From Mycobacteriales bacterium (GTDB taxonomy: Bacteria > Actinomycetota > Actinomycetes > JAFAQI01 > DASSKL01), in the NCBI GenBank assembly GCA_035690485.1, contig DASSKL010000060.1, positions 1-64,000 on the forward strand: a stretch of DNA of 64,000 bases. Reading direction: 5' to 3'. Made by a program: the position numbers and the translations under genes. The notes under the pieces were generated by a model. The model was not told the origin of the DNA, did no database searches, and saw nothing but the letters and a program-made list of their open reading frames with translations. How positions within the stretch are numbered: position 1 is the stretch's first letter; every line of letters begins with the position of its first letter. Shown here in pieces: positions 42,825-52,103 of this stretch.

Positions 42825-44000
42825 GTGGGAGCGCAGACACTCGCCGTACCGGCGCCACGGGTCGCGTGGCCAGCAACGGAGCTCGTGCTTCCGGTCGTGC
42901 TGGCGGTGATCGCGCAAGCGGATGTGTGGGCGCCGGCGTCGTACAACCTGGGTCACCTGGTGGGGCCAGCACCCGTGGTGGCGCTGCTCTACGCCGTGAC
43001 CGCGCTGGCGCTGATCTGGCGCAAGCGCTTCCCGCTGGGCGTCCTGGCGTTCATCGTCACCGTCGACGCCGTCGAGTACCTCATTTTCGGTGCCCCCGAA
43101 GGACTCGGATCGCTGCTACCGACCGTGGTGGGCTTCTACGCCGTCGGCCGCTACGCCCGCACCAGCGCCCTCTCTGTGGCTGCGCCGTTGGCGCTGCTCG
43201 GCATTGCCGTCCACGAGCTGACGGACCCGGTCTTCACGTTGACCGGCTCGAACGCCGTCTTCTACGGCGTCGTCGCCGGCGCATGGCCGCTCGGACACGC
43301 GTTCCGGCGCCGTGCCGAACACACCCACCAGCTCCAGGCGCAGACCGCGGAACTCGTCGCGCACCGCGAACGACTGTCCCAGGAAGCAGCGAGTGCCGAA
43401 CGGGCCCGCATCGCCCGCGAGCTGCACGACATCGTCGGACACGGGCTGAGCGTCACTGTGCTGCAGCTGGTCGCTGCCGCCGCCTTGCTCGAGAAAGAGC
43501 GCCCAGTCGAAGCGCGGACACGTCTGGCCACTACCGAGCAAACCGCCCGGCAGACGCTGACCGAGATGCGAAGGCTCCTCGGTCTGCTCGATGGACCCGA
43601 CGACTCGACACTCACACCGCAACCCGGACTAGAGCACCTCGACGAGCTGGTCGAGGCGACGCGGCTGGCCGGTGCCGAGGTCACCGTCGAAGTCACTGGC
43701 CCGTTGGCTTCGCTGCCCCCGGGCCTCGGCTTGACCGCCTACCGCGTGTTGCAGGAGTCGCTGACCAACGTGCTCAAGCACGCCCGCCCGCCGATCTGCA
43801 CCGTGCGCGTCACCCGCGACCTCGACGAACTCGTCGTCGAGGTCTGCGACGCGGGCCGAGCCGCCACACCCGCACCGGCCGGCCGCGGGCTCACCGGAAT
43901 GCGCGAACGCGTCACCGTGTTCGGCGGTACTCTCATCGCCCACACCGTCCCCACCGGCGGGTTCACCGTTCGCGCCAGACTCCCGATCAACGACCGATGA
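42825..44000 (+). CDS. Sensor histidine kinase (HisKA_3, NarX/DesK-like)
   Basis: 391 residues from GTG 42825. Four to six N-terminal TMs up to about residue 158 form a membrane sensor with little extracytoplasmic part. The dimerisation/phospho-acceptor segment ERARIARELHDIVGHGLSV has H201. The HATPase_c domain shows LTAYRVLQESLTNVLKHA (N box), VEVCDAG and GRGLTGMRERV. It phosphorylates the response regulator encoded next, with which it overlaps (ATGA 43997-44000). Confidence 0.9.
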   Translation: MGAQTLAVPAPRVAWPATELVLPVVLAVIAQADVWAPASYNLGHLVGPAPVVALLYAVTALALIWRKRFPLGVLAFIVTVDAVEYLIFGAPEGLGSLLPTVVGFYAVGRYARTSALSVAAPLALLGIAVHELTDPVFTLTGSNAVFYGVVAGAWPLGHAFRRRAEHTHQLQAQTAELVAHRERLSQEAASAERARIARELHDIVGHGLSVTVLQLVAAAALLEKERPVEARTRLATTEQTARQTLTEMRRLLGLLDGPDDSTLTPQPGLEHLDELVEATRLAGAEVTVEVTGPLASLPPGLGLTAYRVLQESLTNVLKHARPPICTVRVTRDLDELVVEVCDAGRAATPAPAGRGLTGMRERVTVFGGTLIAHTVPTGGFTVRARLPINDR

Positions 44001-44665
44001 CCGCCGACATTCGCATCCTCATCGCAGACGACGAGGCGATCGTCCGCGACGGGCTGCGCACGATCCTCGATCTCGAAGACGACATGACCGTCGTCGGCGA
44101 GGCCGCAGACGGCGCGCAAGCGGTCACGGCCGCGCGCGAGCTCAGTCCAGACGTCGCGCTCGTTGACATCCAGATGCCCGGGCTGGACGGCATCGAGGCG
44201 ACCCGACAGATGCTCAGGGCGCCGAACCCGCCACGGGTACTGGTCCTGACCACCTTCGACCGCAACGAGTACGTCTACGAAGCCATGAAGGCCGGCGCCA
44301 GCGGGTTCCTGCTCAAAGACGCCCGACGCCACCAACTCACCGACGCTGTTCGCACGGTCATCCGCGGTGAGACATTGCTCGCGCCCACGATCACTCGTCG
44401 CCTCATCGAGGAGTTCTGCGCCCGGCCATCCCCAGCCACGACGACACCGCCCGCACTCGCCGAACTGACACCACGCGAAGTCGAAGTACTCACCCTCATC
44501 GCCCGCGGGCACGCCAACGCTGCCATCGCCGCTGAACTCGTCGTAGCCGAGTCCACCGTCAAGACGCACGTCGCGCGAATCCTGGCGAAGCTCCACCTGA
44601 ACGATCGCGCGCAAGCCGTTATCGCCGCCTACGAGAGCGGCCTAGTACGGCCCGGCACCCGCTGA
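43997..44665 (+). CDS. NarL/FixJ-type response regulator
   Basis: 222 residues. Receiver domain with acidic pocket D11-D12, phospho-acceptor D57 (VALVDIQMPGLDG), T in VLTTFD and K in FLLKDA. The LuxR-type HTH is at about 155-215: LAELTPREVEVLTLIARGHANAAIAAELVVAESTVKTHVARILAKL. Translationally coupled to its kinase. Targets unknown; the divergent DUF998 gene is a candidate. Confidence 0.93.
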   Translation: MTADIRILIADDEAIVRDGLRTILDLEDDMTVVGEAADGAQAVTAARELSPDVALVDIQMPGLDGIEATRQMLRAPNPPRVLVLTTFDRNEYVYEAMKAGASGFLLKDARRHQLTDAVRTVIRGETLLAPTITRRLIEEFCARPSPATTTPPALAELTPREVEVLTLIARGHANAAIAAELVVAESTVKTHVARILAKLHLNDRAQAVIAAYESGLVRPGTR

Positions 44666-44781
44666 CACGCCTCGGGCTCAACAGGGGGAAAGGGCGTGAG
44701 GCCGTGCCCCCTCCACCGGGGGCCAGCTCCTGCAGCGCTGAAACACCGCCTCGACGCCGTCGGGGTCCTACGCTCGATCAC

Positions 44782-45324
44782 GTGCAGCGGGTGTCGGTCG
44801 TCGGCAACAGCGGCAGCGGGAAGACCACGCTCGCCCGACAGCTGGCCGGGCGGCTCGGCGTTGCTCACGTCGAGCTCGATGCGATCTTCCACCAGCCCGA
44901 CTGGCAGGAGCTGCCGGCCGCCGACTTCCGCGCGGCGCTGCAGGAGTTCGTCGAGCAGCCCGGGTGGGTGGTCGACGGCAACTACTCCACGGTGCAGGAC
45001 ATCGTCTGGGCACGGGCGGACACCGTGATCGTCCTCGACCTGCCACGGAGCCTGGTCATGCGCCGGGTCGCCCGGCGGACGCTGGGTCGACTCCTGCTGC
45101 GACGCGAGCTGTGGAACGGCAACCGCGAGCCCTGGTCGAACGTGCTCAGCGTTGACCCGCAGCGGTCGATCCTGGCCTGGGCGTGGACGCGCCACCACAC
45201 CTACCAGGAGCGCTTCGCGCAGGCGCAGGTCGACCCCGCCAATGCACATCTACAGTTCCTCGTCCTGCATTCCCGGCGGGACGTCCGGTCGGTCGTTGCG
45301 GCGGCCGGTCCGGCAGCCACCTGA
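44782..45324 (+). CDS. P-loop NTPase / adenylate kinase-like protein
   Basis: 180 residues from GTG 44782. Walker A GNSGSGKT at 8-15, then LARQLAGRLGVAHVELDAIFHQPDW and DGNYSTVQDIVWARADTVIVLDLPRSLVMRRVARRTLGR, the arrangement of DNA topology modulation (FlaR)-like small-molecule kinases. Probably phosphorylates a nucleotide or related small molecule; substrate not identifiable. It stands alone after the response regulator. Confidence 0.82.
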   Translation: MQRVSVVGNSGSGKTTLARQLAGRLGVAHVELDAIFHQPDWQELPAADFRAALQEFVEQPGWVVDGNYSTVQDIVWARADTVIVLDLPRSLVMRRVARRTLGRLLLRRELWNGNREPWSNVLSVDPQRSILAWAWTRHHTYQERFAQAQVDPANAHLQFLVLHSRRDVRSVVAAAGPAAT

Positions 45325-45391
45325 CCACCAGTGGCGCGTCGTAGGTCCCGAGTAATGCCGGATGGCGGGAGCGACCGATGTGCCTTGCCGC

Positions 45392-45631
45392 TCAACTCGG
45401 AGTCGCGGCGCGGGTTGGCTCTTGTTGCGCTGCGACCTCTGCAAGCCGATGAAGGTCTTCACGCAGTGCGGCGCTGCGGTCGATGTGTGTGGGGTTGGTC
45501 CGGACGAGTAGCTGTTCGAGCCACCTGGGAAGCTTGGTGACTTGAAACGATTGCGTGATCCGCGTGCCGGCTTCCGTTGCTTCGAGGTCTACCCCGGATC
45601 GCGTGATTCGTGCTGCGGCCATGTGCCCCAC
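45392..45631 (-). pseudogene. Probable 3' remnant of an SRPBCC (polyketide cyclase-like) gene
   Basis: 79 codons: RITRSGVDLEATEAGTRITQSFQVTKLPRWLEQLLVRTNP and a closing helix AALREDLHRLAEVAAQ. This is the last strand and long C-terminal helix of an SRPBCC protein, which normally has 140-160 residues; the N-terminal two thirds are absent. A GGGGTGGGG sits before the ATG, so a short product could be made, but it could not form the full fold. Confidence 0.5.
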
Positions 45632-45785
45632 CCCTTTGACGTCACGTGCGTTTGAGTGATCGATCGATCATGTAGCCGACCCAGGCCTCGTACGGATACA
45701 AGTCTGTTCTGCCGATTTCATGAGAACAGCGCTACCAGGGGAACTGCCACGATGGCGGCGTGGGCGAGCGGACGGGAGGGCAGCG

Positions 45786-46331
45786 GTGACGTCGGAAGCC
45801 GCCTCTCTGCTGGGGCAGCTGGCCGATCGTGACCGGCTCACGGTCTTCGCCGCCGTCGTGCTCGGCGACCGCACCGTCGACCAGCTGGCGGCGACGACCC
45901 GGCTGACCGGCCGCGTCGTCGCGCGGGCCTTGGCGCGGCTGCAGTCGGCGGGCTTGGTCGAGGAGACCGACGGCGCCTGGACCGCGCGTCTGGAGACTCT
46001 GCAGGAGGCGACCAGGGCCGGCGCCGCGCAGGGGACCGACGAGCACGCGAGGGCCGATCGCGAGACGGCGGTCGTGCTGCGTGCGTTCATCCGCAACGGC
46101 CGGCTGACGTCGATCCCGACCGTGCGCAGGAAGCGGCTGGTGGTCCTCGACTACCTGGCTCGCGTATTCGAGCCCGGGGTGCGCTACAGCGAGAAGGAGG
46201 TCAACGCCTCCTTGCGCGCCTTTCACGACGACGTGGCGGCGCTGCGCCGCTACCTCGTCGACGAGGGGTTCCTGAGCCGCGAGGGCGGCGTCGGCGACTA
46301 CTGGCGCACCGGCGGGTCCGTTGACGTCTGA
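45786..46331 (+). CDS. DUF2087 domain protein with N-terminal winged helix
   Basis: 181 residues from GTG 45786. Residues about 5-65 read as an ArsR-like HTH (LLGQLADRDRLTVFAAVVLGDRTVDQLAATTRLTGRVVARALARLQSAGLVEE). The C-terminal 80 residues are DUF2087: IPTVRRKRLVVLDYLARVFEPGVRYSEKEVNASLRAFHDDVAALRRYLVDEGFLSREG. Likely a transcriptional regulator; target unknown. Converges with the ketopantoate-reductase-like gene, 12 bases away. Confidence 0.83.
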   Translation: MTSEAASLLGQLADRDRLTVFAAVVLGDRTVDQLAATTRLTGRVVARALARLQSAGLVEETDGAWTARLETLQEATRAGAAQGTDEHARADRETAVVLRAFIRNGRLTSIPTVRRKRLVVLDYLARVFEPGVRYSEKEVNASLRAFHDDVAALRRYLVDEGFLSREGGVGDYWRTGGSVDV

Positions 46332-46343
46332 CGCGCCGGCCGG

Positions 46344-47255
46344 CTACCCGGCGCCGGAGCCGCTCGCCGGCCCCGACCGGATCGACGCCTTCACGATCGC
46401 CTCGACGAGCCGCCGGGTCGACGGCACCTCGACCTCGTGCCGTTCCGCGGCGCGCAGGACGGCGCCACCGATCGCGTCGAGCTCGAACGACCGCCCCGAC
46501 TCGATGTCGCGTTGCATCGAGGACTTCATCGCCGCCGGCGCTGCGAGGAGAAACTGCAACGCGTCGTCGTCGGACACGTCGGCCCCGTCCGCCCGAGCCA
46601 CCGTCGCGACCTCCTGCACGACGTCTCGCAACAGGTCGGCATAGCGGTCCCGAACCACGCCGATCGGCGCCTCGGCGTACGACGTCAGCAAGGCCAGCGG
46701 CGCCAACCGCGCCAGCTTCCGCCAGAGCACCTGTCGCTCCCCGTCAACGACGGAGACCGGTGGCCCGGACGCGCGCAACACAGCGGCGAACTCGTCGGCT
46801 CCGGCGATCTCGACGTTCGCGAACGGGCTCGTGTGCTCGATGACGCCTGGCGACACCCTGGTGGCCTCTACCGAGATCGTGGCGGCGACCACGTCGGCGC
46901 GCGGATAACGATTTCGCAACACCGCAAGGTGGTCCAGACCGTTGAGGAACGGCACGACGACTGCTCCGGACACTGCTGCGGGAGACACCCGCTCCAGCGC
47001 GGCGTCGAGACCGGTTGCCTTGACCGTGACGAGGCACGCGTCGACCGGCTTCGCGAGTGACTCGACCGCCCGAGCCGGCACCGTGAAGTCGCCGAAAACC
47101 CTGCTGTGCACGGACAATCCGTGGCCGTTCAACGCTGCTGCGGTTGCCGGGGTGGCGACGAATTCGACGTCGTGTCCCGCCCTCGACAACAGGCCGCCGA
47201 GCAGGCCGCCGACACCGCCGGGCCCGAGCACGGCGATGTGCCACGACGACGTCAC
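46344..47255 (-). CDS. 2-dehydropantoate 2-reductase family protein (ApbA/PanE)
   Basis: 303 residues. N-terminal Rossmann motif VLGPGGVGGLLGGLLSRAGHDV, then VTVKATGLDAAL with the conserved Lys, VPFLNGLDHLAVLR, and a C-terminal helical domain (WRKLARLAPLALLTSYAEAPIG). In pantothenate synthesis PanE reduces ketopantoate with NADPH; paralogues act on other 2-oxo acids. Sitting divergently next to a sugar-type ABC importer and away from pan genes, it may be a catabolic paralogue rather than the biosynthetic enzyme. Confidence 0.83.
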   Translation of the reverse strand: MTSSWHIAVLGPGGVGGLLGGLLSRAGHDVEFVATPATAAALNGHGLSVHSRVFGDFTVPARAVESLAKPVDACLVTVKATGLDAALERVSPAAVSGAVVVPFLNGLDHLAVLRNRYPRADVVAATISVEATRVSPGVIEHTSPFANVEIAGADEFAAVLRASGPPVSVVDGERQVLWRKLARLAPLALLTSYAEAPIGVVRDRYADLLRDVVQEVATVARADGADVSDDDALQFLLAAPAAMKSSMQRDIESGRSFELDAIGGAVLRAAERHEVEVPSTRRLVEAIVKASIRSGPASGSGAG

Positions 47256-47295
47256 GTCGCTCCTTCCCGCGACACGCGATGAGCCGCTGAGTCTT

Positions 47296-47319
47296 TATTC
47301 CTCTCCCTTTCGAGGAATA
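47296..47319. promoter_or_regulatory. Inverted repeat upstream of the ABC importer operon
   Basis: TATTCCTC (47296-47303) and GAGGAATA (47312-47319) are perfect 8-base arms around 8 bases, in the 98-base divergent spacer between the reductase and the importer lipoprotein gene. The AT-rich arms 35 bases before the GTG suit a repressor site; no regulator gene is adjacent. Confidence 0.5.
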
Positions 47320-47353
47320 TCGTCCCGCCACACACCACGACAAGGGGGTCGCA

Positions 47354-48763
47354 GTGAGTGACTACCAGCTTTCCCGCCGCACGTTCCTCGTCGGCACCGG
47401 TCTCGCGGCGGCAGCGCTCGCCGGCTGCGGTGGCAGCTCTGGCGGTGGTGGAGGCGGCACCCCCAAGGCAGGCTCCTCCAGCGGTCCGGCCCCGACCGAG
47501 ACCTTCGCGGCGCCGGCCTCGAAGCTCAGCGGCAGCCTGAAGATCTTGATGTGGAGCCATTTCGTGCCCCGGCACGACGTGTGGTTCGACAAGTTCGCCA
47601 AGGACTGGGGCAAGAAGGTCGGCGTCAACGTCACCGTCGACCACATCAACACGGCGGACATCCCCGCACGCATCGCGTCAGAGATCCAGGCCGGGTCCGG
47701 GCACGACCTGATCCAGCACATCTCCGCAATCCCGCAGTACGAGCCGAGCGTCATCGACCTGGCAAACCTCAACCAGGAGGCGGCCAAGCGGTTCGGCAAG
47801 CTCACCGACATCTGCACCAAGTCGAGCTACAACCCGCACACGAAGAAGTACTACGCCTACGCGCCCGGCTGGGTGCCCGACCCGGGCGACTACCGCAAGA
47901 GCCTGTGGTCGACGGTCAGCATGGCCAACGGCCCGACCACGTGGGACGAGCTGCTGCAGGGCGGCACCGAGATCAAGAAGAAGAAGAACGTCCAGATGGG
48001 CATCGGCATGTCCCAGGAGATCGACTCCAACATGGCCGGCCGGGCGATCATGTGGAGCTTCGGCGGCGCCGTGCAGGACGCCAACGCCAACGTGACGCTC
48101 AACTCGCCCGAGACCGTCGCGGCGGTCGAGTACATGACCAAGCTCTACAAGCAGACGATGACGCCCGAGGTCTTCAGCTGGACCGCCGCCTCCAACAACC
48201 AGGGCCTGGTAGCGGGGCAGCTCTCCTACATCCTCAACTCGATCTCGGCCTATCGAAGCGCGCAGCAGCAGAACCCTCAGGTGGCCGAGGACGTGCTCTT
48301 CGTCAAGGCGTTGAAGGGCCCCAAGGACGCGATCGCCGCGTCACACGTCATGTACAACTGGATCGTCCCCAAGTTCTCGAAGTCGGCCGACAACGCCCAG
48401 GAGTTCTTGCTCCACTACACCGCCAACTTCCCGTCGGCGACCTACTACTCCGAGCTCTACGACTTCCCCGGCTACGACAACCTCGTGCCGCAGCTCGACG
48501 GTTGGCTGTCCAACGATCCCTTCGGGTCGCGGCCGGCCGACAAGCTCACCGTGCTCAAAGACTCGATCTCCTGGACGACCAACCTCGGGCACCCCGGCTA
48601 TGCCAACACCGCGGTCGGCGAGGTCAATGCGACGTACATCATCCCGAACATGTACGCGCAGGCGGCCCGCGGCGAGAAGTCGGCCCAGCAGGCCGTCGCC
48701 GACGCCGACAAGCAGGTGAAGGCCGTCTTCGACAAGTGGCGCACGAAGGGTCTCATCGGCTGA
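47354..48763 (+). CDS. ABC transporter substrate-binding lipoprotein (family 1, carbohydrate type)
   Basis: 469 residues. A Tat signal (SRRTFLVG, 7-14) runs into a lipobox LAGC with C25, followed by a Gly/Ser linker, so it is a folded-exported lipoprotein. The mature part is a family 1 solute-binding protein: LKILMWSHFVPRHDVWFDKFAKDWGKK, EIQAGSGHDLIQH, and the PTTWDELLQGGTEI and LLHYTANFPSATYYSELYD regions. Ligand is probably a sugar, polyol or oligosaccharide. First gene of a five-gene operon. Confidence 0.9.
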   Translation: MSDYQLSRRTFLVGTGLAAAALAGCGGSSGGGGGGTPKAGSSSGPAPTETFAAPASKLSGSLKILMWSHFVPRHDVWFDKFAKDWGKKVGVNVTVDHINTADIPARIASEIQAGSGHDLIQHISAIPQYEPSVIDLANLNQEAAKRFGKLTDICTKSSYNPHTKKYYAYAPGWVPDPGDYRKSLWSTVSMANGPTTWDELLQGGTEIKKKKNVQMGIGMSQEIDSNMAGRAIMWSFGGAVQDANANVTLNSPETVAAVEYMTKLYKQTMTPEVFSWTAASNNQGLVAGQLSYILNSISAYRSAQQQNPQVAEDVLFVKALKGPKDAIAASHVMYNWIVPKFSKSADNAQEFLLHYTANFPSATYYSELYDFPGYDNLVPQLDGWLSNDPFGSRPADKLTVLKDSISWTTNLGHPGYANTAVGEVNATYIIPNMYAQAARGEKSAQQAVADADKQVKAVFDKWRTKGLIG

Positions 48764-48788
48764 CGGCGAGTGCAGGGGAGGAGTTCAC

Positions 48789-49829
48789 GTGGCCGTCGTC
48801 GAGACGCGGAATCTGCGGAAGAGCTACGACGGGGGCAAGACCTTCGCCCTGCGCGGCATCGACCTGGCGACCGAGGAGGGCGAGTACGTCGTCCTCCTCG
48901 GCCCGTCGGGCTGCGGCAAGACCACCTTGCTGCGGACGATCGCCGGCCTGGAGCAGCCGACCGACGGGGAGGTCGTCATCGGCGGCAACGTCGTCAACGG
49001 CCTGCCGCCGCGGGCGCGCGGCATCGCGATGGTGTTCCAGAGCTACGCGCTCTACCCGCACAAGACGGTGTTCGCCAACATCGTCTTCCCGCTGCGCGCG
49101 GAAGGCATGCGCAAGCCGGACCGGGAGCGCAAGGCACGGTGGGCGGCCGACCTGCTCAGCATCGGCCACCTGCTCGAACGCAAGCCGCGCCAGCTCTCCG
49201 GCGGGGAGCGGCAACGGGTCGCGCTCGCCCGTGCGCTCGTCCGCGACCCGAGCGTCTTCCTGCTCGACGAGCCGCTGTCCAATCTCGACGCCAAGCTGCG
49301 CACCAGCGCGCGTGACGAGCTGAAGCGCTTCCAGCAGGAGCTCGGCACCACCACCGTCTACGTCACCCACGACCAGGTTGAGGCGATGGGTCTCGGCGAC
49401 CGGATCGCTGTCATGTACGACGGGGTCATCCGCCAGGTCGGCCGGCCGGAGCACGTCTACGACGATCCGGCCGACACGTTCGTGGCGACCTTCCTCGGCT
49501 CGCCCCCGATGAACCTCGTGCGTCGCGACGGTCATCTGGTCGGTTTCCGGCCCGAGCACCTGTGGCCGGTGGAGGCGGTTCCGGCGGAGCACCGGGTGAC
49601 GATGCCCCTGAAGGTCGACCGGCTCGAGTACCTCTCCGGAGACCGGCACGTCTACGGCAGCGTCTCCCGCATCGGCGAGGAGACCCGCGTCATCGCCCGG
49701 CTGCCGGCCACCGTCGTGACGCCGCTGCATCCCGGTGAGATGCACGAGTTCGCCGTGCACGCCGATCGCCTTCGGTTCTTCGACGCCGAGAGCGGCGAGC
49801 GCACCGCACCGGTGCCGGTGGGTGGCTGA
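48789..49829 (+). CDS. ABC transporter ATP-binding protein (MalK/UgpC type)
   Basis: 346 residues. Walker A GPSGCGKT at 38-45, signature LSGGERQR near 137, Walker B VFLLDEPLSNLDAKLR, and switch YVTHDQVEAM. The C-terminal 110 residues (FLGSPPMNLVRRDGHLVGFRPEHLW) form the OB-type TOBE regulatory domain of MalK proteins. MalK ATPases may serve several importers. Lies 25 bases after the lipoprotein gene. Confidence 0.93.
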   Translation: MAVVETRNLRKSYDGGKTFALRGIDLATEEGEYVVLLGPSGCGKTTLLRTIAGLEQPTDGEVVIGGNVVNGLPPRARGIAMVFQSYALYPHKTVFANIVFPLRAEGMRKPDRERKARWAADLLSIGHLLERKPRQLSGGERQRVALARALVRDPSVFLLDEPLSNLDAKLRTSARDELKRFQQELGTTTVYVTHDQVEAMGLGDRIAVMYDGVIRQVGRPEHVYDDPADTFVATFLGSPPMNLVRRDGHLVGFRPEHLWPVEAVPAEHRVTMPLKVDRLEYLSGDRHVYGSVSRIGEETRVIARLPATVVTPLHPGEMHEFAVHADRLRFFDAESGERTAPVPVGG

Positions 49830-49831
49830 TC

Positions 49832-50767
49832 GTGGCCCAGGTCGCCGCACCTCAGGGTCGCGTCACGGGGCGGGCGGCACCGCGCCAGCGTTGGACCGAC
49901 AAGGAGGGCCTGCTCGCGCAGATCTTCCTGCTGCCGACCGTCGTCTACATCATCGGTCTGGTCGCCGTCCCCTTCTTCCTCGCGATCGCCTACAGCTTCA
50001 GCGACGTGACCGCCGGCAACCCCAGCTACAACTGGGTCGGAGCCCGCAACTACATGCGGATCTTCAACGATCCGGTGTTCTGGAAGTCGTTCGAGAACAC
50101 GCTGATCTTCACCGCGATCTCGATGGTCCTGATCGTGGTCTTCGGCAAGATCCTCGCCAACATCCTCATGGCGAACTTCAAGGGCAAGTGGCTGGTCCGC
50201 TTCCTCGTGCTGCTGCCGTGGACGACGCCGGTGTCGCTGTCCGCCGTGTCGTGGCTGTGGCTGCTCGACTCGATCTACAGCCCGATCGACTTCGTCCTGC
50301 GCAGTGTCGGGCTGATCAGTGGGCACGAGTACTACCTCGGCCGCCCGCATCTCGCGATGGCCTCGATCATCGCGGTGGAGGTCTGGCGACTGGTGCCGCT
50401 CGCGGCCGTCATCATCATGGCCGGGCTCATCGCCATCCCCCAGGAGATCAACGAGCAGGCACAGGTCGACGGCGCCGGATTCTGGCGACGCTTCTTCGAG
50501 ATCACCGTCCCGATGACGATGCCGGTCATCGCCGTGGCCGGCCTCTTCGGTGCCATCTTCACGGCGACCGACATGACCGTCGTCTACGTGTTGACGCGCG
50601 GCGGGCCGAACAACGCCACCCAGGTGCTGTCCAGCTGGGCCTACTTCAAGGGCATCGAGGGCAGCGACATCGCCCAGGGCGCCGCGATCGCGCTGTTCCT
50701 CTTCCCGCTGCTGCTCTTCGCCGCGATCGCCATCCTGCGCGCCGTACGCCGGATGGAGGTCTTCTGA
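49832..50767 (+). CDS. ABC transporter permease (MalF/UgpA type)
   Basis: 311 residues from GTG 49832, two bases after the ATPase stop. Six TMs; the cytoplasmic EAA loop is EINEQAQVDGAGFWRRFFEITVPM. N-terminal TM1 (QIFLLPTVVYIIGLVAVPFFLAI) and the FSDVTAGNPSYNWVGARNYMRIFND loop are standard for carbohydrate importers. Its TGA overlaps the next ATG (TGATG, 50765-50769). Confidence 0.93.
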   Translation: MAQVAAPQGRVTGRAAPRQRWTDKEGLLAQIFLLPTVVYIIGLVAVPFFLAIAYSFSDVTAGNPSYNWVGARNYMRIFNDPVFWKSFENTLIFTAISMVLIVVFGKILANILMANFKGKWLVRFLVLLPWTTPVSLSAVSWLWLLDSIYSPIDFVLRSVGLISGHEYYLGRPHLAMASIIAVEVWRLVPLAAVIIMAGLIAIPQEINEQAQVDGAGFWRRFFEITVPMTMPVIAVAGLFGAIFTATDMTVVYVLTRGGPNNATQVLSSWAYFKGIEGSDIAQGAAIALFLFPLLLFAAIAILRAVRRMEVF

Positions 50768-51660
50768 TGGCCTGGGACCTCACCGGCCAGGGTCAGATCG
50801 ACGCCTTCCGGCGCAAGGCGGCCCGCCGCCACGTCCTGGCGCGCATCGGGATCTACGCCTTCGCGCTGCTCGCCGTCATCGTCGCAGCCGGGCCCTTCAT
50901 CTGGTCGGGGATCACCGCGTTCAAGTCGAACGCCGATCTCTACAACGCGGCGAACAACCCGTTCATCTTCAACCAGAACCCGACCCTGGACCACATCAAC
51001 TTCCTGCTGACGCAGACGTCCTTCCCGACGTTCGTGTGGAACACCTTCTGGGTCGGTGTCCTGGTCGTGCTGATCACGCTCGTGCTCGGCCTGCCCGCCG
51101 CCTACAGCCTGGCCCGCCTCGGTGGCCGGTGGACCGGCCCGTTGGCGATCGCCATCTTCTTCGTCTACCTCGTGCCGCCCACCCTGCTGTTCCTGCCGAT
51201 GACCCGGGTCGTGGTGTTCCTCGGGCTGCAGGACAGCACCTGGTCGTTGGTGGTCATCTACCCGACGATCACGTTGCCGGTGTCGGTCTGGCTGCTCATG
51301 GGCTTCCTTCGGGCGATCCCCAAGGACTTGGAGGAGCAGGCGATGGTCGACGGCTACAGCCGCCTGGGCGCCTTCGTGCGCACCGTCGTGCCGCTCTCGG
51401 TGCCCGGCGTCGTGGCGGTCGTCGTCTTCGCCTTCACCGTCGTCGCCAGCGAGTTCATCTACGCCCTGGCCTTCATCGCGCCGACGTCGCACAAGGTGCT
51501 GAGCACGGGCGTGCCGACGGAGCTCATCCGCGGTGATGTCTTCCAGTGGCAGTCGCTGCAGGCGGCGACCGTCTTGGTCGCGGTGCCGGTCGCTCTCGTG
51601 TTCAACTTCTTCTTGAACCGGTTCATCACCGGATTCACGATGGGAGCGGTCAAGGGATGA
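50767..51660 (+). CDS. ABC transporter permease (MalG/UgpE type)
   Basis: 297 residues. Six TMs with EAA loop IPKDLEEQAMVDGYSRLGAFVRTVVPLSVPGV. The periplasmic part NADLYNAANNPFIFNQNPTLDHINFLL is usual for the second permease. Pairs with the preceding gene to form the channel. Its stop overlaps the next start (ATGA 51657-51660). Confidence 0.93.
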   Translation: MAWDLTGQGQIDAFRRKAARRHVLARIGIYAFALLAVIVAAGPFIWSGITAFKSNADLYNAANNPFIFNQNPTLDHINFLLTQTSFPTFVWNTFWVGVLVVLITLVLGLPAAYSLARLGGRWTGPLAIAIFFVYLVPPTLLFLPMTRVVVFLGLQDSTWSLVVIYPTITLPVSVWLLMGFLRAIPKDLEEQAMVDGYSRLGAFVRTVVPLSVPGVVAVVVFAFTVVASEFIYALAFIAPTSHKVLSTGVPTELIRGDVFQWQSLQAATVLVAVPVALVFNFFLNRFITGFTMGAVKG

Positions 51661-51989
51661 CGGAGCCGTTGCAGGAGCGGGTCGCCGACCGGGTCGCGGG
51701 CTGGTTCGCCCAGGCCGACGAGTTCCGCCGGCTTCATCCGCGGCTCATGCGGCGGCTCGTCGACGCCTACCATGCCGGCCAGTCGCTCGACGACTTCTGC
51801 GCCGCCCAGGCCAAGGTCTACGCGCCGTTCGACTCCCCGGCCGGGTTGCACCTGCTGCTGACCCGGGCCGGTGCCGCCGTACCGACGCAGGAGGTCGACG
51901 AGCTCGCGTCGTTCGCGCTCACGCAGGCGTCGCGGGTGCAGGTGCTGCGTGCCGGCGTCGCCCTGCGGCGGGCACGAGAAAACGGGTGA
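51657..51989 (+). CDS. Hypothetical 110-residue protein coupled to the ABC importer
   Basis: All-helical, soluble, no signal peptide: MTEPLQERVADRVAGWFAQA, DEFRRLHPRLMRRLVDAYHAG, DDFCAAQAKVYAPFDSPAGL, then ELASFALTQASRVQVLRAG. I do not recognise a family. It is read by the same transcript, with a 4-base overlap, so a function tied to the transporter or its substrate is likely. Confidence 0.7.
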   Translation: MTEPLQERVADRVAGWFAQADEFRRLHPRLMRRLVDAYHAGQSLDDFCAAQAKVYAPFDSPAGLHLLLTRAGAAVPTQEVDELASFALTQASRVQVLRAGVALRRARENG

Positions 51990-52103
51990 TGCACCCCCCG
52001 CATGGATTCACGCCGCGCATCACCCGCCAAGGGTTGATCATGCCGACCGCGAATGTCGGGTGTACGCCGATTTCGTCACCTGTTCCCTCGGCGTTACAAA
52101 GAC

